The notes under the pieces were generated by a model, which had not been told where the DNA came from, searched no databases, and saw only the letters and a program-made list of their open reading frames with translations. A stretch of DNA of 64,000 nt from assembly GCF_963678635.1 (NCBI RefSeq), contig NC_087067.1:19413639-19477638 (forward strand), read 5' to 3'. The position numbers and the translations under genes were made by a program. The stretch comes from Symsagittifera roscoffensis. Its lineage: Eukaryota > Xenacoelomorpha > Acoela > Convolutidae. This document shows positions 53,001 to 62,815 of the stretch, piece by piece (within the stretch, counting starts at the first letter, position 1; each line of letters begins with the position of its first letter).

Positions 53001-53658
53001 GGGGTTGCCCGATCAGAATCAACCAGTGTCAATCGTGGTGGTTAGCGCCATGCTAGCAGTGAGATGGTTGGAGGCTAATGCAGACACAAGTGAGCAGGAG
53101 ACGGCCGTGCCGACTCCTGAACAGCTGAGCAACGTGAAAATGAGTAGTGAATTGGATCTTTTCAGAACCACCTGCAAGGTTCTGAGAATACCTAAAGCCA
53201 TCGAAAGAATATGGTCAAGGCAAAGATTGATGCCTTGGTTCCGTGCAGTGATGACATCTTGGATGTATGAACGTGCGAAGCGTCACATGTCAAGGAACAC
53301 GGAAGCCTATCAATCTTTCCAGCTAGACATAGGACCAGGAGCCTATAAGAGAGCTTTCCTGACGCATAGAAACGCGGTCACCACGGCGGTGAAGCGAGTA
53401 GCTGGAGCGCCTTGTGTTACTGAAGATGAGAAGAAAGAGGTCTTAAGAGCTGACCTAGAACGAAACGTGAGCCTATGTCTTCACAACAGCTTTTGCAGGA
53501 ACCGGGAGCAGAAGGTGAATGTGGACTTGCTACCTTGTTGCAAACCGAGGCTGTTGGAACAGGAGGGTTGGGGCACGGCCCGCAACTCTCTGGACATGTT
53601 AGAGAAAGTCCTGGAAGACAGTGACGCTGAACATCAGGATGGGGAAATGATGGAGTGA
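50020..53658 (+). CDS. Element B 1212-aa orphan protein
   Basis: The first ATG is at 50020, 37 nt after the SGNH ORF stop. The frame is open back to at least 49948, overlapping that ORF in another frame, so coupled initiation or frameshifting is possible. Residues ~130-230 are basic (VRRARKGLKRLKGKTG) and Ser-rich. The remainder is helical and globular with scattered Cys/His (HSGMEGHVCNLGHC, EYPCHCLAQTLWYPKRGN). No signal peptide, convincing TM segment or known catalytic motif was seen, which argues against a standard envelope protein. Unbroken over 3.6 kb, so under recent constraint or simply young. Family not recognised. Confidence 0.75.
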   Translation: MAPSSFMSPTKEASADLSPTDPISQARECRSRDPQKLLYESPRRRKIEESMKISFLSTLPEEEWERYQMELEGKTGAIWSRVNFMEKSWDVIRRYGTQSIMKVGLNQSIMREVLEKIVSAMESDVLTESVTEDSADDQHVAKKLPVRRARKGLKRLKGKTGSRAMNPRVVKSRASAVVTSLTSAGRSGESGQGDSATLTGGEKENLIPPMLLAGLTVTATMSKKTARTLADTRLEMEVISQCGSGGLEDYRPSRINMAKLKLEGQLDVVEYSRITVPESVHMGDPAGGYVEMLKARNSARGHLMAWSEKRAMQEYLKGLTENSNFNRREYGTVMSSEANEIGLEKLLEISWRAALQKYFDETMKAPATVAAYLAHPCVRTDLQVRLAWCLMGIKKAEYEASNDSKSREQELELMEALRALISKDDSAIAWAKRKDALCFVRFVVDRIPTPVLGECIKIIRQKGVDCERNFLRALLELYQDMPLTVPSKESNDMESYRKLEEVRRYSNKELRVSRDLIEAARGQKEFATLGKLKSFQYVSGIPGMAYNPFVNEEAREAYFDYEQVTVLNFWVERIKEIGMLMVEQPKLGIILEERVIEPSIPELKGQVSFDCGSWDGPLKTSLVVMWEFMKPSWCPHPNAGLIWDMTADVMLERDDDASLHDLAMIHHLLAMRLTKKKSNPSTELSEEGTSSNWLKQGTCLAQHSGMEGHVCNLGHCLITLSEQHRQLARLYGRLSMSDKSAMELVADCHGVTDVNLITALGFCSMTSSIESLERLERAHELVTSLSVEIFPGALQTEQKIGGWREALENEMNLKDSEAYHRPTGSKYMVGSSSAPYCNSKYPTHMVVMDARTQQVLVDQLFSVPKCVRLARMSERSYDLLAKIFRAVPKRSEGELQDVVGEEFMRLNEGNVSEFQKQKASGALPTEFPTIEEKDDLHRILMEVEPLLGASGYRTRRNIVRTHGEYPCHCLAQTLWYPKRGNLILVWDVEELYSTGLPDQNQPVSIVVVSAMLAVRWLEANADTSEQETAVPTPEQLSNVKMSSELDLFRTTCKVLRIPKAIERIWSRQRLMPWFRAVMTSWMYERAKRHMSRNTEAYQSFQLDIGPGAYKRAFLTHRNAVTTAVKRVAGAPCVTEDEKKEVLRADLERNVSLCLHNSFCRNREQKVNVDLLPCCKPRLLEQEGWGTARNSLDMLEKVLEDSDAEHQDGEMME

Positions 53659-54407
53659 AGATGACCAAAGAAAAGAAGAGAAGGAGAGAAAAACTTGATT
53701 GTATTTGTGTGCTAAAACTTGAACAAATCAACCAAGTTTTGATTATTGAACTTGTTAAACTTTTTGTTTTGATTTAGTTTGGTCAGACCAAACTTTGAAA
53801 ATGTTGCAATTGTTAAAATTGTTGAAATTGTTGATTTTAGTTACTACTATCTATGTATGTATATAAGGAACATAGGTGAGTATATTTACCTATTTATTCA
53901 CGACTGAAGTTTTTAACCTGTGTAAGACACAACTTCACTGTGTGGCGACATGGTAAGTTTGAGTAAATTCGCTCGAGAAGGGTGGGTAACTCAATAACTT
54001 TCCTAGCCACAGAGTTTCTTAGTTTTAATATGGAAAGGACCGCATAAATGACTGATTATACTTGGTGAGTGAAGTTAAGTTAATTTTAACGGGTGCGTGG
54101 CCGTGCCACGTCCCACTTTTTAATCACAAAGAGCGAAAAGAAGTTTTATAACAAGACGACGTAAGTAGTCAGAAAAGAAATTTTATCTAGGACACTCCTC
54201 ATGGTGCAAATTTTGTGAAAATGTTGAAAGGCAGTGAGATGTAGTACGATGCCATTTGTGAACACGTAGTGAGTTGAAGTGGAGTAGATAAATTTCATTT
54301 TCTTATGCGATTTGTAAGATTGGTTACAGAAAACTGGATACCTACTTGACGATAACCCGGTGTTGTGCGATCAATAGGGACATTGATGGAGACTTGTCCG
54401 GGGAGTA
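53659..54407 (+). other. Element B 3' untranslated region
   Basis: About 750 bases without a gene. A+T-rich, with short TTGTT-type repeats at about 53800-53840. Ends at the polypurine tract. Confidence 0.6.
54394..54407 (+). promoter_or_regulatory. Element B polypurine tract
   Basis: TTGTCCGGGGAGTA directly abuts the TGTGCC start of the 3' LTR, the place where plus-strand synthesis is primed. The GTCCGGGGAG core recurs five times inside pol. Confidence 0.7.
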
Positions 54408-55291
54408 TGTGCCCTTCTGCCGGATGACACAGCATAACCTTCCCGCGACAGAAAAAAAAGTGACTAAAGGCCTTATGAACAAAAAAGTGTTGCGACGGAG
54501 GGTCAGAATGTTCTAGAATTTTTATTTTTAAAATTTCGATTGGAAGAAGAACATTTCTGAGAAATAGAAAAAAGACGGCCATTTTGAATAAAAAAGACGA
54601 AAATCAGAACCACGATATAGATTGTGAAGAACAGTTGTATCAGAGACAGAAAAACACGGAGCCTCTTATCGTGGCAAGAACACACGATAAGGACCTTAGC
54701 GACAGATATTTGTGGAGACGGAGGCTTCAGTGGGGGGAAGAGAAATACCACGGAACCCTCCCGGGACACGAAATATAGGAGATAAGAGTGTTATCTCAAG
54801 AAAATCACGGGAGCGGAGGCTTGGTCCCCCAGAGACTGTTATATATGAAGGGACTGTGAAAACTGAATATAACAGCTGCTGTAATGTCCTAGATCTTAAT
54901 TAACACCGTTATTATTTAATATTTCAGAGCATGAGTAGATAGAAAAAGGAAAGGGTCAATCCATCTCCAATGGATTTAATATAAAACTGTCACACAAAAA
55001 CATAATAAAATAGGTTGTTCGAGCCGTGTTTTTAATGACAATCACGTAGTCTGAGGATCCGAGACTCAGCTATGTGGTTGTGTTCGCATGCAAACGAAAG
55101 CTGATCAAAAGTCGTTTGACTGATGGCCTAAAAATGGTAACTTTTTACTTTGCCCTAAACAGACCAGAAAATCAACTGGCAAGGTCGAGACGGTGAAAAA
55201 CGAGTAGAATTAAGGTAGCTGACGCCTGCCAGTCGTTAATAGGTACTTTTTCTACGCTCCGTCGCTGTGTGATATTTGGGCGAATGTTACA
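54408..55291 (+). repeat. Element B 3' LTR
   Basis: 884 bp, with differences from the 5' LTR at the position matching 32318 (A to C), at about 32752 and 32770, and near 33147. Ends TTACA before the ACT duplication. Confidence 0.93.
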
Positions 55292-55614
55292 ACTTTTGAG
55301 AATTCTAAATCAAGGTCATCTGTTTGAATTATATATTTACTGTGATTCTGGTTTGGTGAGCTGAATTCTATGGAGTAGATTCCGTATTGTTGTGTTAGGT
55401 TACATATATCTTTTAGATAGTGATCGATAATTTGTCTTTTGATTTTTACATCTGGGAACTCTGTTTTACATGGACTGATTCCGGGTTCAAACAAATTTAA
55501 GAGTAAATTTTTGCAAAATATATGCTGTCCTCTATCAGTGGTTGCATCTACGATAAAGGGGAAGATATCATCATCATCTGGACTTTCTTCACCTGGGGTG
55601 TGCGTTGAGCTCAT
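55292..55614 (-). pseudogene. Element A2 gag, 5' part, cut by element B
   Basis: Starts at the ATG at 55614 (MSSTHTPGEESPDDDD) and runs about 107 codons to the element B insertion, resuming at 32311. Nearly identical to the start of the A1 gag at 60619. Confidence 0.85.
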
Positions 55615-56056
55615 TTTTTTGTTCGATGACTGTTAATATGTAATTATCAATGTGTCTAATTGGTTGATTCCAATTGTATAAATGTACTGGTTTGTGTTTA
55701 TACTGCTTTTTTATTCCTCTTTTTCCTCTTTTTGATGAATTTGAAGTTGTTTCTGAGTCAGAGAAATATAATTGATCGTGAATTGGGCAATTTTTATCTA
55801 TTGATTCTTTTAGTTTATAAAGTTCGTCTAAACTGTTAGTTTCTGATTCTGAAAATGCGTTTCGATTTTTTGAAAATCTTTTTCGTGTTATTTGTCTTTG
55901 TGTAGTTATTATTTTTCTCTTTAATGTTTGTCGTTTTGTTCTAATGTATCCAACTGTTTGTGTATGAGGTGTGAATACAAGGTCGTATTTTTTGTTATCT
56001 ATTTCACAATTGTGTAAAACGATTGTTTGTTTATTTCCTAGGTTTTTAAATGACAT
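55589..56056 (-). CDS. Element A2 155-aa ORF upstream of gag
   Basis: Copy of the A1 ORF at 60594-61061 with a few substitutions. Overlaps the gag start by 26 nt. Basic N-terminal half (TKRQTLKRKIITTQRQITRKR) and acidic/Ser middle. No known family. Retention of the frame in both units suggests it is a real protein. Confidence 0.5.
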   Translation of the reverse strand: MSFKNLGNKQTIVLHNCEIDNKKYDLVFTPHTQTVGYIRTKRQTLKRKIITTQRQITRKRFSKNRNAFSESETNSLDELYKLKESIDKNCPIHDQLYFSDSETTSNSSKRGKRGIKKQYKHKPVHLYNWNQPIRHIDNYILTVIEQKNELNAHPR

Positions 56057-57304
56057 AAGGTTTAGGATGACAGATGCAAAAGGTTGTTAAATGATTTCTA
56101 TTTGCTTAAACTGTTAGTCCTTACGATTTTTTTGTTAGCCTAACCTGGGTCTATTTGTTCAGGGTTGGGGAGAAAAGTATATCGATTCCGAAGAATGATT
56201 TTATACTTTCTCGTGGATAGTATAAGCTAAGGTGTTAACTTACTTAATCTTACTTAAGGTAGTGATTGTGTTCAGGGTTGGAGAATAGTAAATCGATCCA
56301 CAAGGTTCAGGTATAATTAGAACGCGAGTAGTTCGTTAGATACTATTTTAAACTTACTAAGTTTAAGATTTATCCTGGGTCTGGTAAGAGGGGGGATCAA
56401 GTGAAGGATGAATAACCGAAGTTCTTCACTGTTTATCCTAATTTGAATGATTAGTTTTGTTCAAAAATTTCTATTAGTCCTGGGTTTTTAGAAAGGGTTG
56501 GATAGTGAATCGACGTTTGAGGTCGTTAGACACTAGTTAAGTGGGTGGGGGAGAACAAAGTTGTTCTTTTTGATCCAAGGATAGGCCTTGATGATCAAGT
56601 TTTAAATTTAATTAAATAGAAAATGATTTAAGATCCAAGGATAAGCCTTGATGATCTGATTTTAAAATTAAGTGAATTTAAGTTTAAAATGTTTTAAATT
56701 TGTGTAAAGAATAGATTTAGTATTTTTATGATATTAGTGAGCTTATGAATGCTGTTATGTTTAGGCGATGAAGCTGGAACAACAGGATGATTTTATAATT
56801 ACTAACCGTTTATTGTCATGCTACTAATTTTTATTTTGATTTTTCAATAAATATTTTTCAAACATGTTTTGTATATTACTGCAGAATTTAGGAAAACGAT
56901 CTGAGATCTTTTTATCAATCGTTATTGTATATTAATAATTTTGTTTAGCGCCTGAAATGATTTTGAAGATTGACTTCAAAATTTTATGTTTGCAAATGAA
57001 AATCTAAATTCATTGCTAGTAGTATTCTAAATACAAAAGTTTGTTCTGGCTTTTGCCGAACTATCATATAACTATATGGTAAGTTTCTGCTTTGTCGTAT
57101 GTCGTCTCTGGTTCGAGGTCTTCTTCCAATTCCGGGTAGTTCTGTTATCTTTCGGAATATTGGCTCTGATCTATTGAGTCGTAGAGACATTTCGATTAAA
57201 TTATTGTCGTATAACATTTTGTAAATGTTTTGTCTAAATTCTAATCTATTATTGGTTAATTCTAAGCTATTAAGGTCTTGTTCGAGACTTATGGTCGCAC
57301 CAGA
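56057..57304 (-). other. Element A2 leader
   Basis: Copy of the A1 leader (61062-62308), offset by about 5,005 and carrying around ten differences. Includes the same small 77-codon ORF (56984-57217) and the paired GATCCAAGG repeats at about 56572 and 56632. Confidence 0.7.
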
Positions 57305-57464
57305 TGAGCTAGGACCGATGGGTATAACTCATAGAGTAATTTCGGATAGGGTACACCGTCTGCTCGTCACGCTATCTTATTTTCGGCCGGATAGATTCGT
57401 GCAACTTCTTAGTCTAATACCGATCCTAATCTTACTCTTATACTATCTAGTCTCAGATTGTTTA
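57305..57464 (-). repeat. Truncated central LTR of element A dimer
   Basis: Matches 62309-62468 of the right LTR, then breaks off into protease/gag-end sequence corresponding to about 29010 of unit A2. Marks the deletion junction between units A1 and A2. Confidence 0.85.
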
Positions 57465-58370
57465 AATTTGTCCAAATTTTTTCTTTGGGTTGTTCTTTTT
57501 GTATGTTTTGATAGATGTGATTTGTATTCAAGCATTTTGTTTTTTCGTTCTCATTGGGTTGATTTGTAGTGTTAATTTCATTAGTTTTTTGTGTCGTCGG
57601 TGTGGAATGGACGGGTTCAATATAATAATTGTGAAGGAGTTCTGATTGATTCTCATATATGTGTGATGAAAAAGGTTGTTCATATATAACAGGTTCATAG
57701 TCATTTTCGACTTTTATCATATTGATGGAGAGAGTGTTTTCTGCATCGCTTTCTGAATCTGATGATCCACAGTTTATTTGATTGAGTTGTAACGTATCAG
57801 TTACTGTGTCATCAATACCTGGAGGGTCTGATGTTGTTTCTGGATTAGATTGTACTTGATTAATATGTCTTTGATGTTTAGGTGTACTACTTCTGTGGCG
57901 ATTATTAGAATTATTATAATGGTTATTATTCCTGTGTGGTGATTGGGAATAATTTCTATAACGATTATTATAACTTGAAAGTCGATTTTGTGAATTATTT
58001 CGCGATCTGTTTTGGTAATTATTGTTTGGTCTGTTATAGTTTGATCTATTATATGAGTTATTCCTTGATTGATTGTTCGGGTAATTCTGGTTTCGGTTGT
58101 TTGAATAACTTCTATTCCGATTATTGGAGTAGTTTCTGTTCCTATTGTATGATGAATTTCGTGATTGATTGTTTGGATAATAATTATTTCTTGATTGGGA
58201 ATTAGATCTAGAAACAAATCGTTGTGTATTTGAATGTGATCTGGAGTAGTTATTTCGACTATTTGGTCTATTGTAGTGATTTTGTGATGAATTTTGCGTG
58301 TTTCTTCGTTCTGGTGATCTTCCTCTATAACTTGAGTTATATGGTGATTGATTTCTTGTATAATTTAGAT
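57465..58370 (-). pseudogene. Element A1 nucleocapsid and gag-protease overlap remnant
   Basis: Duplicate of about 29010-29910, containing the Asn/Arg/Tyr-rich nucleocapsid region and the start of the protease frame. It is separated from its own gag by a deletion of about 510 bp (A2 positions ~29895-30405, including the zinc knuckle), and its protease is lost at the junction with the central LTR. Confidence 0.75.
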
Positions 58371-60619
58371 TTGATTGATTTCTTGTATAAGGTCATCATT
58401 AAGATTTCTGTCATCTTTGTGTTTTTATAGTCATGTGTATTTAATGAATATGCTTTTCGAACTAGTGTTTCGATTCGTACTGCTAATTGCTTGATGGTTT
58501 CGTTTGGTAATCTGCGAATTTCATTACATAAAACTCTTTGTTGTTGTTTGTTTCTTTCGGAGTCAAACATTTTTGAAAATTCTTGTGTAAACCTTTTCCA
58601 ATTTGATTTTATTTCTATAGGCAATACTGAAAACCATTTTTGGGCTGCGCCATCTAGAGTTGTTTGTATTAACGCTGTGCGTCGATGTATCCAGTTTTGA
58701 TGTAGTGGCGTATTAATTGGTTCAGGTCCTATATTTAAAATCAAATTTGCTGTGACTGCATTTAAATAGTCTTCTACAGAATATTCAGGGTCTGTTCCTG
58801 TGAATACCATTAAAGGTTTATTTGATGTTATTGATGATCCACCCATAAGGTATGGATTCATCGTCATTTGTAATGATTCTGCTGCATTTGGCATTTGAGA
58901 AAAATTTGAAAGTTGATTTCTTGTTATTTCGTGTTGTTGAAGATAATATGGGAGTGGTATTTCATTTTGCATTTGTGCTGGTTGGTACGAGTTTGCAATC
59001 ATTGGGTTTTGTTGCTGAATTGGTTGAAAAGATTGTGTATTAATTGGGTTTTGTTGTTGAATTGGTTGTTGGTTTTGTGTATCTATTGGTTGTGGAGAAA
59101 AAATTCTATTATATGTATGTGGTTTCTGTATTCCTTGTCCACGATATTCTTGATTATAGGGTGTAAATATATCTGGTTGTAAGAAATCATCATCTGAGGA
59201 TAAGTAATCCATTTGATAAGATGTTTGTTTTTTATTTTTATTTTGTTGAAAAAATGGATAGTTTTCACTACGATCCTGTGGAGGATGTAAATTTGTTTGG
59301 AAATTCACTGAATTAGGTGGTGCCATTGGGTTATCCCAGTTTCGAGATCTTGTATAATTACTAAAATTTTTTCGTGGTTGATAATTTGTTTTTGATGGAT
59401 GTGTGTAATTATAATTATGGTCTGCAAAGTTGTTTCTAGTGAACGTTTTGCGTGTTTTTGGCGGTATTGTCATGGGTCTGTATGTTTGGTAATCCATGTG
59501 TGAATATTTTGGAGCAACCGAAGGTTTAACGGTTGATTGTAATGTTACCTGTGTTTGTGAAGGATTTGTATTTCTTGGTGTTGTTAAGTTTGGACGTATT
59601 GGTGAAATACTTTGTTGTGTAGTTGTTGTGTGTACGATTTCTTCATTTATGAAGTGTGATGGTGTCTGGATATCTTGTTGAGTAAGATTCCTAGTTCCAT
59701 TGAGGTTTTCATTGTGTATGACTGTAGAGTTTAAACTATTATTTTGCATATCGGGTAAAAATGTATTAAAGTTTAATGGTGTTGCATCAATGGTTAATGG
59801 TATTACTCGTACATAATCTCTTACATAAGATATCGTACTTATTGCTTGACTTGAGATTGATTGTGGGAAGTTTATGGATGCGGGATGAGACCATTCGGGG
59901 TCCCAAACATAGTCTGATTGTTCTGTGATGGCAGTATCATCGTTTGAGTTTTGGGGTCTAAAATTTTTTCTTGCTTGTGAAATTAAATCAATATTATGTG
60001 TGAAATAATCTATTATGAACCATGCCAAGATTTTTTGTAAGTCGTGTTTTGTATGTTGTGAAACTTCATCTTTCGTGAAATTTTCTTTAATTATATTTAG
60101 AAAACTAGAGAGTAGTGTGATTTCATGTCGTACTCTTATATGTTTAGATGTTTCTGTCGGTGAGACATTTGGTATCTGGATTTCGTTTTCTAATATCGAG
60201 ATATAACTATATATTATCGCAAAAACTTCATTGGTGAATATGGAGTTTGCTCTTTGTGAGTTATGATATTGGATGCTTTTTATATATTCTGAGAATACTT
60301 TTGAGAATTCTAAATCAAGGTCATCTGTTTGAATTATATATTTACTGTGATTCTGGTTTGGTGAGCTGAATTCTATGGAGTAGATTCCGTATTGTTGTGT
60401 TAGGTTACATATATCTTTTAGATAGTGATCGATAATTTGTCTTTTGATTTTTACATCTGGGAACTCTGTTTTACATGGACTGATTCCGGGTTCAAACAAA
60501 TTTAAGAGTAAATTTCTGCAAAATATATGCTGTCCTCTATCAGTGGTTGCATCTACGATAAAGGGGAAGATATCATCATCATCTGGACTTTCTTCACCTG
60601 GGGTGTGCGTTGAGCTCAT
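58337..60619 (-). pseudogene. Element A1 gag, C-terminally truncated
   Basis: 760 codons from the ATG at 60619. The N-terminal and capsid-type domains are unbroken, including the region where A2 has a nonsense codon (GGA here). After LMMTL the frame runs into a deletion junction with a short duplicated TTTCTTGTATAA-type sequence and ends after about 15 unrelated residues. The zinc knuckle is missing. This is the best view of the native element A Gag N-terminus and of the empty target site of element B (near 60300). Confidence 0.85.
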
Positions 60620-61061
60620 TTTTTCGTTCGATGACTGTTAATATGTAATTATCAATGTGTCTAATTGGTTGATTCCAATTGTATAAATGTACTGGTTTGT
60701 GTTTATACTGCTTTTTTATTCTTCTTTTTCCTCTTTTTGATGAATTTGAAGTTGTTTCTGAGTCAGAGAAATATAATTGATCGTGAATTGGGCAATTTTT
60801 ATCTATTGATTCTTTTAGTTTATAAAGTTCGTCTAAACTGTTGGTTTCTGATTCTGAAAATGCGTTTCGATTTTTTGAAAATCTTTTTCGTGTTATTTGT
60901 CTTTGTTTAGTTATTATTTTTCTCTTTAATGTTTGTCGTTTTGTTCTAATGTATCCAACTGTTTGTGTATGAGGTGTGATTACAAGGTCGTATTTTTTGT
61001 TATCTATTTCACAATTGTGTAAAACGATTGTTTGTTTATTTCCTAGGTTTTTAAATGACAT
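60594..61061 (-). CDS. Element A1 155-aa ORF upstream of gag
   Basis: ATG at 61061, 155 codons, overlapping gag by 26 nt in a different frame. Begins MSFKNLGNKQTIVLHNCEID, followed by a run of Arg/Lys (RKRFSKNRN) and an acidic Ser/Glu patch (FSESETNSLDE). It ends with a RHIDNYILTVIE segment. A small basic protein ahead of gag is unusual for Ty3/gypsy. Function unknown; an RNA-binding role would fit its charge. Confidence 0.55.
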   Translation of the reverse strand: MSFKNLGNKQTIVLHNCEIDNKKYDLVITPHTQTVGYIRTKRQTLKRKIITKQRQITRKRFSKNRNAFSESETNSLDELYKLKESIDKNCPIHDQLYFSDSETTSNSSKRGKRRIKKQYKHKPVHLYNWNQPIRHIDNYILTVIERKNELNAHPR

Positions 61062-62308
61062 AAGGTTTAGGATGACAGATGCAAAAGGTTGTTAAATGAT
61101 TTCTATTTGCTTAAACTGTTAGTCCTTACGATTTTTTTGTTAGCCTAACCTGGGTCTATTTGTTCAGGGTTGGGGAGAAAAGTATATCGATTCCGAAGAA
61201 TGATTTTATACTTTCTCGTGGATAGTATAAGCTAAGGTGTTAACTTACTTAATCTTACTTAAGGTAGTGATTGTGTTCAGGGTTGGAGAATAGTAAATCG
61301 ATCCACAAGGTTCAGGTATAATTAGAACGCGAGTAGTTCGTTAGATACTATTTTAAACTTACTAAGTTTAAGATTTATCCTGGGTCTGGTAAGAGGGGGG
61401 ATCAAGTGAAGGATGAATAACCGAAGTTCTTCACTGTTTATCCTAATTTGAATGATTAGTTTTGTTCAAAAATTTCTATTAGTCCTGGGTTTTTAGAAAG
61501 GGTTGGATAGTGAATCGACGTTTGAGGTCGTTAGACACTAGTTAAGTGGGTGGGGGAGAACAAAGTTGTTCTTTTTGATCCAAGGATAGGCCTTGATGAT
61601 CAAGTTTTAAATTTAATTAAATAGAAAATGATTTAAGATCCAAGGATAAGCCTTGATGATCTGATTTTAAAATTAAGTGAATTTAAGTTTAAAATGTTTT
61701 AAATTTGTGTAAAGAATAGATTTAGTATTTTTATGATATTAGTGAGCTTATGAATGCTGTTATGTTTAGGCGATGAAGCTGGAACAACAGGATGATTTAT
61801 AATTACTAACCGTTTATTGTCATGCTACTAATTTTTATTTTGATTTTTCAATAAATATTTTTCAAACATGTTTTGTATATTACTGCAGAATTTAGGAAAA
61901 CGATCTGAGATCTTTTTATCAATCGTTATTGTATATTAATAATTTTGTTTAGCGCCTGAAATGATTTTGAAGATTGACTTCAAAATTTTATGTTTGCAAA
62001 TGAAAATCTAAATTCATTGCTAGTAGTATTCTAAATACAAAAGTTTGTTCTGGCTTTTGCCGAACTATCATATAACTATATGGTAAGTTTCTGCTTTGTC
62101 GTATGTCGTCTCTGGTTCGAGGTCTTCTTCCAATTCCGGGTAGTTCTGTTATCGTTCGGAATATTGGCTCTGATCTATTGAGTCGTAGAGACATTTCGAT
62201 TAAATTATTGTCGTATAACATTTTGTAAATAATTTGTCTAAATTCTAATCTATTATTGGTTAATTCTAAGCTATTAAGGTCTTGTTCGAGACTTATGGTC
62301 GCACCAGA
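61062..62308 (-). other. Element A1 leader with short internal repeats
   Basis: About 1.25 kb between 5' LTR and the 155-aa ORF. Contains three diverged copies of an AGGGTTGG...ATCGA motif (61165-61193, 61278-61304, 61498-61519). Also has a 60-bp-spaced pair of GATCCAAGG...CCTTGATGATC hairpins (61577-61601 and 61637-61661). Confidence 0.6.
61988..62221 (-). CDS. Small leader ORF of element A, 77 aa
   Basis: ATG at 62221, the first ORF after the 5' LTR, kept open in both A1 and A2 (56984-57217). Arg-rich in the middle (GIGRRPRTRDDIRQSR). Could be a leader peptide or first exon. Weakly supported. Confidence 0.35.
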   Translation of the reverse strand: MLYDNNLIEMSLRLNRSEPIFRTITELPGIGRRPRTRDDIRQSRNLPYSYMIVRQKPEQTFVFRILLAMNLDFHLQT

Positions 62309-62718
62309 TGAGTTAGGACCGATGGGTATAACTCATAGAGTAATTTCGGATAGGGTACACCGTCTGCTCGTCACGCTATCTTATTTTCGGCCGGATAGAT
62401 TCGTGCAACTTCTTAGTCTAATACCGATCCTAATCTTACTCTTATACTATCTAGTCTCAGGTTGTTTAACTAGTCTCTGCTAGGCTCAATAGATCTAGGG
62501 TATACTGGTTTATTGCGGCTGCTGAAGTACTCGGGAGAGTTCAACTAATTTCTAAGTTAAATTCAAATCTCTCTGGTGCTGAAATTACAAGTAATTTCAG
62601 CACTTACAAATAAGTGGATTGTTAGTTAGATGGATCATGATTGGTTAATGTTAAATACTTTACATTGGTAAAATATCTAATTTATCCAATCATAAAATGT
62701 AGTTTAGATCAGGTTCCA
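62309..62718 (-). repeat. Element A 5' LTR
   Basis: 410 bp, near identical to 17304-17713. Outer edge at 62718 followed by ACAG. Confidence 0.9.
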
Positions 62719-62722
62719 ACAG
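62719..62722. repeat. Target-site duplication ACAG, right copy
   Basis: Matches 17300-17303. Confidence 0.65.
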
Positions 62723-62815
62723 GCATAAGAAGCTTTTCGGAAGTTATTTCATGAAATTGTTATATTCGATTAGACAAGGCAAATGAAAAAATGGGATTTG
62801 AATTGGTTTTATTAC

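Larger units (their letters stand above)
32312..55291 (+). mobile_element. Element B: 22,980-bp giant Ty3/gypsy-type LTR retrotransposon, nested in element A gag
   Basis: 884-bp LTRs at 32312-33195 and 54408-55291, at a constant offset of 22,096 and differing at about four bases. Both begin TGTGCC and end TTACA. The uninterrupted gag copy at 60295-60310 shows the empty site, with a 3-bp ACT (or 4-bp ACTT) duplication. Internal layout: 4.4-kb leader, Gag-protease, RT-RNase H-integrase-macro-like Pol, SGNH-hydrolase ORF and 1212-aa orphan ORF, polypurine tract. The coding sequence is much richer in G+C than surrounding element A, indicating a different evolutionary history. Confidence 0.92.
17304..62718 (-). 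mobile_element. Element A: Ty3/gypsy-type LTR retrotransposon with env-like gene, partial tandem dimer, interrupted by element B
   Basis: Bounded by 410-bp LTRs (17304-17713 and 62309-62718) that read TGGAACC to TAACTCA on the minus strand. Flanked by ACAG on both sides (17300-17303 and 62719-62722). Inside, on minus: leader, small ORFs and gag (unit A1, 57465-62308), a truncated central LTR (57305-57464), then a second leader, gag, protease, integrase, ATG-less ORF, env-like gene and 602-aa ORF (unit A2). Element B interrupts A2 gag. RT and RNase H are missing from both units. LTR differences are only a few bases, so the insertion is recent. Confidence 0.85.

Noticed and set aside
62285..62308. 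TGGTGCGACC after the element A 5' LTR as a primer-binding site
   Set aside because: Could not be matched to any tRNA 3' end from memory of tRNA structure. Plausible by position only.
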